From AC-32 sp963766375 (GTDB lineage Bacteria; Actinomycetota; Thermoleophilia; Gaiellales; Gaiellaceae), in assembly GCA_963766375.1 (NCBI GenBank), contig CAVXZG010000018.1, positions 1-26,950 of the forward strand: 26,950 bases of DNA, read 5' to 3'. The notes under the pieces were generated by a model that worked only from the letters and a program-made list of their open reading frames with translations, searched no databases and was not told where the DNA came from. Positions 17,425 to 24,940 of this stretch are shown here, in pieces (position 1 is the first letter of the stretch; each line of letters starts with the position of its first letter). The translations under genes and the position numbers were made by a program.

Positions 17425-18399
17425 GCGTCGCCTGGGGCCTGCTCTCGACCGCGCGGATCAACGAGGCGCATCATCGAGGGCGCACGGGAGTCCGACCGGG
17501 CGCACGTGCTCGCCGTGGCCAGCCGCGACGGGGCGCGTGCCGAGGCGTACGCGCGCGAGCACGGGATCGAGCGCTCGTACGGCAGCTACGAGGCGCTGCT
17601 CGACGACCCGGACGTCGAGGCCGTCTACATCTCGCTGCCGAACGCGATGCACGTCGGGTGGACCCTGCGCGCGCTCGAAGCGGGGAAGCACGTGCTCTGC
17701 GAGAAGCCGTTCTCGCGGCATCCCGACGAGGTGGAGCAGGCGTTCGACCTCGCCGACTCGGCCGGCCTCGTCCTCTCCGAGGGATTCATGTGGCGCCATC
17801 ACCCGCAGACCGCGAAGCTCGTCGAGCTGGTCGCCGACGGCGCGATCGGCCCGTTGCGAGTCGTTCGCGCCGCCTTCAGCTTTCAGCTCGCCGCGGTTCA
17901 CGGGGCCGACGACACGCGCTTCGACCCCGATCTCGACGGGGGCTCGCTGATGGACGTCGGCTGCTACTGCCTCAGCGCGATCCGGCTGCTCGCGGGAGAG
18001 CCCGAGCGTCTCCAGGGGCAGCAGGTCGTCGGGCCCAGCGGCGTCGACGTCTGCTTCGCGGCGGCGCTCTCTTTTCCCGACGACCGGCTCGGGCACTTCG
18101 ACTGCGGCTTCGTGCTTCCCTCCCGCGGGGAGCTCGAGGTCGTCGGTGAGGAAGCCAGCCTCTTCGTGGACGATCCGTTCCACGCCCGCATTCCGGGAAT
18201 CGAGCTCCGCCGCCAGGACGGAACCGAGCGGATCGTGGTCGAGCGCGCCAACTCGTACCGGCTCGAGCTCGAGAACGTCGCCGACGCGATCCGCGGCGAG
18301 GGGCCGCTCCTGCTCGGGCGGGAGGACGCGCTCGGCCAGGCACGCGCGATCGACGCTTTGTACCGCTCCGCCTCCACCACCGATGGGAGTGCCTCATGA
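17421..18399 (+). CDS. Gfo/Idh/MocA-family oxidoreductase (frameshifted)
   Basis: NAD(P)-dependent sugar or cyclitol dehydrogenase family. The N-terminal Rossmann start is MSVAWGLLSTARIN, followed after repair by EAIIEGARESDRAHVLAVAS. Further on are DDPDVEAVYISLPNAMHVGW and the family EKP motif (HVLCEKPFSRHPDEV), then GFMWRHHPQ and the C-terminal sheet domain GGSLMDVGCYCLSAIRLLAG. An extra base near 17469 splits off the first 16 residues. Repaired length is 325. It is coupled to the ATPase (ATGA) and to the aldo/keto reductase (ATGA), so it probably acts on the imported sugar or its derivative. The substrate cannot be deduced. Confidence 0.87.
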
Positions 18400-19421
18400 C
18401 CTATGTGCCCGCCGACGACCGCTACGAGCGGATGCAGTACCGCCGCTCGGGCCGCAGCGGCCTTCAGCTGCCGGCCGTCTCGCTCGGCCTGTGGAACAAC
18501 TTCGGCCACGACCATCCCTTGGAGACGAGCCGGGCGATCGTGCGGCGCGCCTTCGACCTCGGCATCACGCACTTCGACCTCGCCAACAACTACGGGCCGC
18601 CGTACGGCTCGGCCGAGGAGAACTTCGGCCGGATGTTCGAGAGCGACCTGCGGCCGTACCGCGACGAGCTCGCGATCTCCACCAAGGCCGGCTACGACAT
18701 GTGGCCGGGCCCCTACGGCGAGTGGGGCTCGCGCAAGTACCTGCTCTCGAGCCTCGATCAGAGCCTGAGCCGCATGAAGCTCGACTACGTCGACCTCTTC
18801 TACTCGCACCGCTTCGACCCGGACACGCCGCTCGAGGAGACGATGGGCGCGCTCGACACCGCGGTGCGGCAGGGCAAGGCGCTCTACGTCGGCATCTCCT
18901 CCTACTCGGCGGAGAAGACGCGCGAGGCAGCGGCAATCCTGCGCGAGCTCGGGACGCCTTGCGTGATTCATCAGCCGTCCTATTCGATGCTCAACCGCTG
19001 GATCGAGCCGGACCTGCTCGACGCGTTGGGCGAGCTCGGGATCGGCTGCATCGTGTTCTCGCCGCTCGCCCAGGGGATGCTGACCGACAAGTACCTCGAC
19101 GGGATCCCGGAGGGCTCGCGTGCCAGCCGCGAGAGCAGCCTCTCGCCCGACCTCCTCACGCCGGAGGCGCTCGAGAAGATCCGCGCCTTGAACGAGATCG
19201 CGGCGAAGCGCGGCCAGAGCCTGGCCCAGATGGCGGTCGCGTGGGTGCTGCGCGACGAGCGCGTCACCTCGGCGCTCGTCGGCGCCAGCAGCGTGGAGCA
19301 GCTCGAGGCGAACGTCGCCGCGCTGGAGAACCTCGACTTCACACCCGACGAGCTGGCGGAGATCGACAAGCACGCGACCGACAGCGGAATCAACCTCTGG
19401 GCCGGTTCGAGCAGCGAGTAG
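18396..19421 (+). CDS. Aldo/keto reductase, YghZ/L-glyceraldehyde-3-phosphate reductase-like
   Basis: A 341-residue NADPH-dependent (beta/alpha)8 reductase. The catalytic tetrad is visible: Asp61 and Tyr66 (HFDLANNYGPPYGSAE), Lys97 (ISTKAGYDMWPGPYG) and His138 (DLFYSHRFDPDTPLEETMGA). The GYDMWPGPYGEWGSRKYLL stretch is diagnostic of the YghZ/Gpr group, which reduces L-glyceraldehyde 3-phosphate and methylglyoxal, and relates it to Kv-beta-like proteins. The ATG overlaps the preceding stop by four bases. In this operon it may reduce a sugar or a toxic aldehyde formed during catabolism. Length and motifs are intact. Confidence 0.9.
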   Translation: MTYVPADDRYERMQYRRSGRSGLQLPAVSLGLWNNFGHDHPLETSRAIVRRAFDLGITHFDLANNYGPPYGSAEENFGRMFESDLRPYRDELAISTKAGYDMWPGPYGEWGSRKYLLSSLDQSLSRMKLDYVDLFYSHRFDPDTPLEETMGALDTAVRQGKALYVGISSYSAEKTREAAAILRELGTPCVIHQPSYSMLNRWIEPDLLDALGELGIGCIVFSPLAQGMLTDKYLDGIPEGSRASRESSLSPDLLTPEALEKIRALNEIAAKRGQSLAQMAVAWVLRDERVTSALVGASSVEQLEANVAALENLDFTPDELAEIDKHATDSGINLWAGSSSE

Positions 19422-20050
19422 CGACCCTGGCGGATGCCCTGCTCCCGGCCGTCGACGCAGCGGGCGGGCGTTTCCTGCTCGGGATCACCGGCCCGCCCGC
19501 GGCCGGGAAGACGAGGCTGGCCGAGACGCTTGCTGCCCTGATCGCCGAACGCCGGGGCCAGGGCTTCGCGGTGGTTGCGCCCATGGACGGCTTCCACCTC
19601 TCGAACGCCGTGCTCGACGCGCGAGGGCTGCGCGCCGTGAAGGGCGCCCCGCAGACCTTCGACGCCGAGGGATTCGTCACGCTCCTGCGGAAGGCCCGGG
19701 AGGAGCCGGAGGCCACCGTGCTCTGGCCGGAGTTCGTCCGCGAGCTGGACGAGCCGACACCGGAGGCGATCGCGATCACTCCGGCGGCGAAGCTCGTGAT
19801 CGCGGAGGGGAACTACCTGCTCCTCGACCAGCCCTGGTGGCGCGAGGTGCGGCCGCTGCTCGACGACGTCTGGTACGTCGACGCGCCGCGCAAGGTCTTG
19901 CGGGCTCGGCTGCTCGAGCGGGAGCTCGCCGGAGGCCGCTCGGGGGAAGACGCGGTCAGTCGCGTGGACGGGAGCCACCTTGCGAACGCCGACCTCGTGA
20001 AGCAGAGCCGTGCGCTGGCAGGGAGGGTGGTGCGGTTTGACGGCCCGTGA
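19418..20050 (+). CDS. FrcK-like P-loop (uridine-kinase/pantothenate-kinase family) kinase
   Basis: About 210 residues. Walker A is GITGPPAAGKTRLAETLAAL. The substrate segment VVAPMDGFHLSNAVLDARGL and later AEGNYLLLDQPWWREVRPLL place it in the nucleoside/nucleotide-kinase family that ends FrcBCAK-type fructose operons. It overlaps the acetyltransferase by 14 bases. The start is unresolved: the frame has no ATG/GTG/TTG close to the expected N-terminus. I place it at GTA 19418, which overlaps the reductase TAG stop as GTAG; CTG 19427 or 19397 are alternatives, or a sequence error removed the start. The product probably phosphorylates the transported sugar or a metabolite. Confidence 0.8.
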   Translation, partial: VATLADALLPAVDAAGGRFLLGITGPPAAGKTRLAETLAALIAERRGQGFAVVAPMDGFHLSNAVLDARGLRAVKGAPQTFDAEGFVTLLRKAREEPEATVLWPEFVRELDEPTPEAIAITPAAKLVIAEGNYLLLDQPWWREVRPLLDDVWYVDAPRKVLRARLLERELAGGRSGEDAVSRVDGSHLANADLVKQSRALAGRVVRFDGP

Positions 20051-20567
20051 GCGGATGCTGGCCGGGGAGCTCTACGACCCCAGCGACCCCGAGCTCTCGG
20101 CCGACCGGAAGCGGGCGCGTGCTCTCCTGCAGCGCTACGCGAATGAGCGCGACCCGGCTCTGCTCGACACGCTCTTCGGACGGATCGGCAAGGGAACCGT
20201 CGTCGAGGCGCCCTTCCACTGCGACTACGGCTGGAACATCGCCCTCGGAGAGCGCGTCTACGCCAACGCTTTCTGCGTCTTCCTCGACTGCGCCCCGATC
20301 GAGATCGGCGATCGAGCCCTGCTCGGTCCCGGCGTCCACCTCTACACGGTGACGCACCCACTCGATCTGGCACAGCGGCGAGAGGGGCTCGAGTACGCAA
20401 GGCCGATCGCGATCGGGGACGACGCGTGGCTCGGCGGCGGCTCGATCGTCCTGCCGGGCGTGTCCGTCGGCGAAGCCGCGGTGGTCGGAGCCGGCAGCGT
20501 CGTCACGCACGATGTCCCACCCGGCGTGACGGTCGCCGGAAATCCCGCCCGCCCCATCCGCGCATAG
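20037..20567 (+). CDS. Maltose O-acetyltransferase-like enzyme (hexapeptide repeat)
   Basis: A 176-residue trimeric left-handed beta-helix acetyltransferase. The N-terminal Mac domain is RERMLAGELYDPSDPELSAD. The hexapeptide region covers FHCDYGWNIALGERVYANAF, IEIGDRALLGPGVHLYTVTH (catalytic His in VTHP), ARPIAIGDDAWLGGGSIVLP and VGAGSVVTHDVPPGVTVAGN. It transfers acetyl from acetyl-CoA to a sugar hydroxyl (Maa/LacA/NodL group). TTG 20037 is selected because GGAGGG lies nine bases before it and the resulting N-terminus matches the family; ATG 20055 is the fallback. As the last gene of the operon it may detoxify surplus sugar, as proposed for LacA. Confidence 0.88.
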   Translation: MTARERMLAGELYDPSDPELSADRKRARALLQRYANERDPALLDTLFGRIGKGTVVEAPFHCDYGWNIALGERVYANAFCVFLDCAPIEIGDRALLGPGVHLYTVTHPLDLAQRREGLEYARPIAIGDDAWLGGGSIVLPGVSVGEAAVVGAGSVVTHDVPPGVTVAGNPARPIRA

Positions 20568-20578
20568 GCCTCGCGCTG

Positions 20579-21220
20579 CTAGCGCTTGCCGGGGGGCCCG
20601 GTGTGACGGTGGTTCTTGTCTCCGTTGCCGTGTCCAGGTCGTTCGTTCGGGCCGGGCGGAGCAGGTGCCGGCGGAGGCGGTGGCGGCGGCGGCGGTGGCG
20701 GCGGCGGAGGCGGTGGCGGAGGCGGGGGCGGCGGCGGCGGCGGAGGCGGCGGCGGTGGCGGTGGCGGCGGAGGCGGAGGCGGCGGAGGCGGAGGCGGTGG
20801 CGGAGGTGGTGGCGGAGGCGGAGGCGGTGGCGGAGGCGGCGGAGGCGGGGGCGGAGGCGGAGGCGGAGGCGGAGGCGGAGGCGGAGGAGGCGGTGGCGTT
20901 CCGTGCGATGGGCCCGGAAGTGCGCTTCGCGACCCGCTCGCAGTCGATCCAGGGCCCGCTTCGAACCGGCTCGAGCCGGTTGCCGGCCCCGAGCCGCCTG
21001 TGGCCGTGGTCGATCCTGGTGAGAAGTGCGGCGAAACCGGCACCGTCGGGCGAGTCGGTGACGAGCCGCCCACCTGGCCGACGAAGCCTTGGGACACCGC
21101 CGGCGGCGCCCCCAGGACGCGCGCTGAGGTCGACGGCTCCAGCGCCGCGCGCCAGAGGTAGCCGGACGCCCCGGCGGCGGTGACGAGGGCGGCGACCCGC
21201 AAGAGATTTCCAGAAACCAA
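20579..21220 (-). CDS. Secreted/anchored protein with a ~76-residue polyproline run
   Basis: About 213 residues from TTG 21220. A hydrophobic N-terminal helix (NLLRVAALVTAAGASGYLW) is followed by a Ser/Thr/Gly/Pro-rich spacer, an unbroken run of about 76 prolines, and a basic His-rich tail (NERPGHGNGDKNHRHTGPPG). The proline codons are mixed, so the frame has been held without pure DNA repeat expansion. The opposite strand also has an open frame (polyglycine), but only this strand gives a signal or anchor sequence. Polyproline II helices can act as rigid rods through the cell wall. It lies downstream of the diguanylate cyclase with a 36-base gap, on the same strand. No ribosome site is evident at the TTG. 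Confidence 0.6.
   Translation of the reverse strand: MVSGNLLRVAALVTAAGASGYLWRAALEPSTSARVLGAPPAVSQGFVGQVGGSSPTRPTVPVSPHFSPGSTTATGGSGPATGSSRFEAGPGSTASGSRSALPGPSHGTPPPPPPPPPPPPPPPPPPPPPPPPPPPPPPPPPPPPPPPPPPPPPPPPPPPPPPPPPPPPPPPPPPPPPPPPPPPPAPAPPGPNERPGHGNGDKNHRHTGPPGKR
20669..20896. repeat. 228-bp GGN/NCC triplet tract encoding polyproline
   Basis: The plus strand is an uninterrupted series of GG-N triplets (GGC, GGA, GGT, GGG mixed), reading as about 76 prolines on the minus strand. The plus strand is purine-rich and G-rich, so it could form G-quadruplexes and is a likely site of assembly length error. Confidence 0.9.
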
Positions 21221-21256
21221 CTCGCGGAGAGTATGGTCGAAGCAGGTGACGGAGCC

Positions 21257-22207
21257 TTACGCGGCCGTGGAGGCGGGGGAGACTCGGTTCTTCCCTTCCT
21301 CTTTGGCGCGGTAGAGCGCGTCGTCTGCGATCCGCAAAAGCTCGTCTCCCGTTTGCCCCGCCGAGTAGTGCGCGACGCCAAAGCTCGCGGTGACGCTCAG
21401 GTCGTGGCCGTCCGCGTGAGCGATCGGCCCGTCGCCGAGCGAGCGCCGGAGCCGCTCGGCGGTGGCCGCCGCACCCGCGGTGTCCGCATCCGGCAGGAGC
21501 AGCGCGAACTCCTCGCCTCCCAGGCGGCCCGCCATGTCGATCGGCCGAACGTGAGCCTCGAGCAGCGACGCGAACGCCTGCAGAACCCGGTCGCCCGCGT
21601 GATGCCCGAAGCGATCGTTGATCAGCTTGAAGTCGTCCAGGTCGATGAGGACGACCGAGACGGTGCCGCCAAGGCTCGACGCTCGCTCGATCTCCGCCTC
21701 GAGCGCCGAGATGAATCGCCGCCGGTTGACGAGACCTGTCAGCTCATCGGTCATCGCCTGTCGCTGGACGACGTCGTGCAGGCGGGCGTTCTCCAACGCA
21801 ATCGCCGCCTGCGAGGCGAGCCACTCGGCCAGTTGCTCCGTTTCGGCCGCAAAGCCGCCCGGCGGCGGGTAGAGCAACAGCCTCGTGGCGCCGGCCTCGT
21901 CGGCGGGCGCCAGCTCGAACTCCAACTCGTCGGCGGCGTCGGCCACGTCACCCACCCAGCCGATCTCCCGGTCGCCTTGCATGAGTCTGCCACCGCGAAC
22001 CCCGGTCGCCTCGGTGATCACGTTCAGGATCACGGGAAGAAGCGCACGCGGATTGTGCGTCGCGGCGAGCGCGTCGCCGACGAGAGCAAGCGCCTCCCGC
22101 GGGTCCGGCGGGCTTGCGACGGTGCGCCGGCGGCGGTCGCGCCGGCGGGGACCTCCGGCGCGCTTGCCCTGATCGTGCCGTGCGGAGCCGACGATCGAGA
22201 CGAGCAA
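21257..22207 (-). CDS. GGDEF diguanylate cyclase with GAF-like sensor and probable N-terminal anchor
   Basis: Residues ~35-150 form a GAF-like domain (VILNVITEATGVRGGRLMQG, ASQAAIALENARL). Residues ~155-305 form a GGDEF domain with DELTGLVNRRRF, VLIDLDDFKLINDRFGHHAG and the active signature GGEEF. An RPID sequence five residues before it is a proper RxxD inhibitory site, so product feedback by c-di-GMP is expected. TTG 22207 is the first canonical start, but the frame is open upstream and encodes a strong membrane helix (WHFAGFAVLATLATAALLVS). CTG 22309, eleven bases after GGAGG, would include it. It may be cotranscribed with the polyproline protein downstream. Confidence 0.87.
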   Translation of the reverse strand: MLVSIVGSARHDQGKRAGGPRRRDRRRRTVASPPDPREALALVGDALAATHNPRALLPVILNVITEATGVRGGRLMQGDREIGWVGDVADAADELEFELAPADEAGATRLLLYPPPGGFAAETEQLAEWLASQAAIALENARLHDVVQRQAMTDELTGLVNRRRFISALEAEIERASSLGGTVSVVLIDLDDFKLINDRFGHHAGDRVLQAFASLLEAHVRPIDMAGRLGGEEFALLLPDADTAGAAATAERLRRSLGDGPIAHADGHDLSVTASFGVAHYSAGQTGDELLRIADDALYRAKEEGKNRVSPASTAA

Positions 22208-22373
22208 CGCAGCCGTCGCGAGGGTCGCGAGAACGGCGAAGCCCGCGAAGTGCCAGCGAACGTCGAGGGCGAGCGGGATGCTCTGTGGGATGAGGCCGAT
22301 CGGCCGCAGTGTCGTTCCGTCCTCCGAGCGGGCGAGTCTAGCCCGGCGAGCAGCGGTTCAGCGAGCGGTTAGT

Positions 22374-23699
22374 TCAGCCAGCTGCCTCTTCGAAGACCTC
22401 CGTGTGGAGATCCACGTCGGCCTCGGTCGTTGCCGGTGACATCAGGGCCATGTTGTGGAAGGGGGTCAGGAGGATCCCGCGGTTGAGTGCATAGAGGTGG
22501 ATGAGCCGGTCGAGCTCGGGATTCCCTCCGGCCGCCGCTTCGGTGCCGTTGCGCGGGCGCTCGCGGCGGAAGAGGTACTCGACCCGGCAGCCGAGACGGG
22601 TCACGTGCCACTGGAGATCGTGGCGCTCGATCACCTCCGCGACTCCGGCCTCGAAGCGCTCTCCCAGCGCGATCATGTGCTCGAAGGCCTCCTCGGTGAG
22701 CACCTCGTCCAGCGTGGCGCGCGTGGCCGCGAGCGAGAGCACGTTGGCGGCGACGGTGCCGCCGATCCCACCGGTGTCAGCTCGCTCGTCCCGCGGCATG
22801 AGCTCCTCGAGGCGCTCGGCGACCTCGCGCGAGAACCCGTAGGCCGCGGCCGGAACCCCGCCGGCGATCGGCTTGCCGATCGTGAGCAGGTCGGGCTCGA
22901 GGCCGTAGGCGGCCGTGTAACCGCCGGGTCCCGCGCAGATCGTGTGCGTCTCGTCGATGATCAGCAGCGTCCCCGCCGCGCGGGTGGCCTCGCGCAGCGC
23001 GTCGTGGAAGCCCGCCTCCGGCAGGACGATGCCGATGTTCGTCAGCGCGGGCTCGGCCAGGACGCAGGCCACGTCGCCGTGGGCGAGCTCGCGCTCGAGG
23101 CCCTCCGTGTCGTTCCACTCGACCACGCGCGTGGTCTCGGCCAGCGCGACCGGCGGGCCGACGTTCCCCTCCCGCGCCACGACCGTCCCACCGTCGAGGG
23201 TGGCGAACGTCTCGTCCACGCTGCCGTGGTAGCACCAGTTGAAGACGAGGATCTTCGGGCGGCCGGTCAGCTCGCGGGCGAGCCGGATCGCGAACCGGTT
23301 CGCATCCGTCGCCGTCAGCGCGAACTGCCAGCGAGGGAGGCCGAAGCGCCGCGCCAGCTCGCGCCCGACCCAGATCGCGTCCTCGCTCGGCAGCATCAGC
23401 GTGATCCCGCGGCTAGCCTGCTCGGCGATCGCCCGCACCGTCGGCTCCGGCGAGTGGCCCGTCATCGCCGCGGTGTCGCCGAGGCAGAAGTCCACGTACT
23501 CGTGCCCGTCCACGTCGCGGAAGCGCGCTCCCTGCGCCTCGGCCGCGAAGACCGGGAAGCCGCCGGCCCAGCGGATCATCCACGGCATCGGCACCCCGGC
23601 GAGGAGCGACTCCTCGGCCTCCAGAGCGAGCTCGCGTGAGCGCGGATGCTCGCGCTCGAAGCGCTCCAGCTCTCTCGGGAGCAACTCGGCTGCCGTCAC
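22374..23699 (-). CDS. Class III PLP-dependent aminotransferase (GSA-aminomutase/aspartate-aminotransferase-family)
   Basis: A 441-residue cytoplasmic fold-type I enzyme. It opens with LLAGVPMPWMIRWAGGFPVF and ARFRDVDGHEYVDFCLGDTA, then TGHSPEPTVRAIAEQASRG. The PLP-ring aspartate is in LLIIDETHTICAGPGG, and the Schiff-base lysine in LLTIGKPIAGGVPAAAYGFS. The DETHT variant and short C-terminal domain set it among the uncharacterised 'aspartate aminotransferase family' relatives of glutamate-1-semialdehyde aminomutase, not heme-pathway HemL itself. GTG 23699 has no clear ribosome site. It is divergent from the xylF-like gene (about 106 bases, containing the 10-bp palindrome GGGCGCGCCC at 23725-23734). 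The amine donor and substrate are unknown. Confidence 0.88.
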   Translation of the reverse strand: MTAAELLPRELERFEREHPRSRELALEAEESLLAGVPMPWMIRWAGGFPVFAAEAQGARFRDVDGHEYVDFCLGDTAAMTGHSPEPTVRAIAEQASRGITLMLPSEDAIWVGRELARRFGLPRWQFALTATDANRFAIRLARELTGRPKILVFNWCYHGSVDETFATLDGGTVVAREGNVGPPVALAETTRVVEWNDTEGLERELAHGDVACVLAEPALTNIGIVLPEAGFHDALREATRAAGTLLIIDETHTICAGPGGYTAAYGLEPDLLTIGKPIAGGVPAAAYGFSREVAERLEELMPRDERADTGGIGGTVAANVLSLAATRATLDEVLTEEAFEHMIALGERFEAGVAEVIERHDLQWHVTRLGCRVEYLFRRERPRNGTEAAAGGNPELDRLIHLYALNRGILLTPFHNMALMSPATTEADVDLHTEVFEEAAG

Positions 23700-23805
23700 G
23701 GCGACTAGTCAATCACGTGGGCGGGGGCGCGCCCTTACCCCTAACCAGGGCGGACAAAACGTAGTATCACGGCGCACACCATCCGCCAAGAGGAGGAAAG
23801 CGAAC

Positions 23806-24882
23806 GTGAAGAAGCATCACCTCTGGGCGATCACCGCTATCACAGGGGTCGTCCTCGTGGGGCTTGTCGCCGCCGCAGCATCGGCGCGCGTCAGCTCACC
23901 GGCTAAACAAGCCGCATCCATCAAAGCGTGCGTGCTGCTGCCGGACACCACAACGTCGACGCGCTACACGCTGTTCGACGCCCCGTACCTGAAGGCCGCC
24001 TTCAAGAAAGCCGGAGTGCCGGCGCTGATCCTGAACGCCCACGGGGATCCGCAAAAGCAGAAGTCGCAGGCGCAGCAGTGCCTGGCGCAGGGCGCAAAGG
24101 TGGCCCTGTTCGACCAGCTCGACCCGGCCTCGGGCGCGTCGATCACGAACCTGTTCGTCGCCGGCGGGGCCAAGGTCATCGACTACGACCGCCTCGTGGT
24201 TGGCAGCAAGGCGTCCTACTACGTCTCGTTCGACAACCCGACTGTCGGGAAGCTGATGGCCAAGGGCATCATCGCCGCGATGAAGGCGAAGAAGATCTAC
24301 GGCAAGCACCCCGTGGTCTCCGAGCTGAACGGCGACGTCAAGGACAACAACGCCAAGCAGTTCAAGCAGGGTTACGACTCGGTGCTGAACCCGCTCTTCA
24401 AGAACGGCACGTTCAAGAAGGCCAAGTCGGGCGATCAGTGGACCGACTGGAACGCGATCAAGGGCCGCCGGATCTTCGACCAGATCCTCGCGCGCAACGG
24501 CAACAAGGTGAACGCCTCGATCGCCGCCAACGACGGTCTGGCCGGAGCGATCATCTCGTCGCTGAAGGCCCACGGCCTCAAGCCGATCCCGGTCAGCGGC
24601 CAGGACGCGACGCCCACCGGCGTCCAGTACATCCTCGCCGGCTGGCAGAGCGGAACGGTCTACAAGTCCGTCCGCAAGGAGGCGAACGCCGCGGCGGCAG
24701 CCGCGATCGCGATCGTCAAGGGCAAGCCCGTCCCGGGCGTCAACGGCACCGTCAGCGGGACGAAGTCGATCATCCTGAAGCCGGTCTGGGTCACGAAGAA
24801 GAACTACACGCTCCTCTTCACGGAAGGCTTCCTGAAGAGGAAGCAGGTCTGCATCGGGCAGTACGCGAAGTACTGCAAGTAA
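23806..24882 (+). CDS. XylF-like sugar ABC transporter substrate-binding protein
   Basis: A 358-residue binding protein starting at GTG 23806, nine bases after AGGAGG. A signal or anchor (LWAITAITGVVLVGLVAAAA) ends ASA without a lipobox cysteine; the first cysteine lies inside the first beta-strand (IKACVLLPDTTTSTRYTLFD). That strand and YDRLVVGSKASYYVSFDNPT, VVSELNGDVKDNNAKQF and PVSGQDATPTGVQYILAGWQ place it near XylF and related D-xylose/sugar proteins. A possible -10 (TAGTAT, 23762-23767) precedes it. A strong hairpin follows, then the ATPase and permease. No catabolic or regulatory gene accompanies it in the window, so the sugar is uncertain. Confidence 0.87.
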   Translation: MKKHHLWAITAITGVVLVGLVAAAASARVSSPAKQAASIKACVLLPDTTTSTRYTLFDAPYLKAAFKKAGVPALILNAHGDPQKQKSQAQQCLAQGAKVALFDQLDPASGASITNLFVAGGAKVIDYDRLVVGSKASYYVSFDNPTVGKLMAKGIIAAMKAKKIYGKHPVVSELNGDVKDNNAKQFKQGYDSVLNPLFKNGTFKKAKSGDQWTDWNAIKGRRIFDQILARNGNKVNASIAANDGLAGAIISSLKAHGLKPIPVSGQDATPTGVQYILAGWQSGTVYKSVRKEANAAAAAAIAIVKGKPVPGVNGTVSGTKSIILKPVWVTKKNYTLLFTEGFLKRKQVCIGQYAKYCK

Positions 24883-24892
24883 ACCGCTTCAC

Positions 24893-24925
24893 CGATTGGG
24901 GCGCCCACTCCGGGCGCCCCAATCG
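24893..24925 (+). terminator. 14-bp perfect hairpin between binding protein and ATPase
   Basis: The arm at 24893-24906 (CGATTGGGGCGCCC) pairs perfectly with 24912-24925 (GGGCGCCCCAATCG) over a five-base loop. It lies ten bases after the binding-protein stop and has no T-run. Location and shape match the 15581 hairpin, suggesting differential expression within the operon. Confidence 0.65.
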
Positions 24926-24940
24926 TGGTACAAACCGCCC

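Noticed and set aside
18146..20050. 634-residue open frame covering the reductase region and the kinase
   Set aside because: Its first two thirds are antisense-like Arg-rich translation of the Gfo/Idh and aldo/keto reductase genes in another frame; only the C-terminal ~210 residues are a real protein.
20669..20896. GGN repeat tract considered as a CRISPR array or regulatory satellite
   Set aside because: There are no spacers or constant repeat unit; it is a continuous codon run inside an open frame.
20616..21161. Plus-strand polyglycine open frame (about 180 residues)
   Set aside because: It is the reverse complement of the polyproline gene, has no signal sequence or ribosome site and is flanked by composition typical of an antisense frame. 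The minus-strand frame has a plausible membrane or signal N-terminus.
23725..23734. GGGCGCGCCC palindrome between the aminotransferase and xylF-like gene
   Set aside because: Ten-base GC palindromes are expected by chance in DNA this GC-rich, and there is no second copy nearby; not enough to call an operator.
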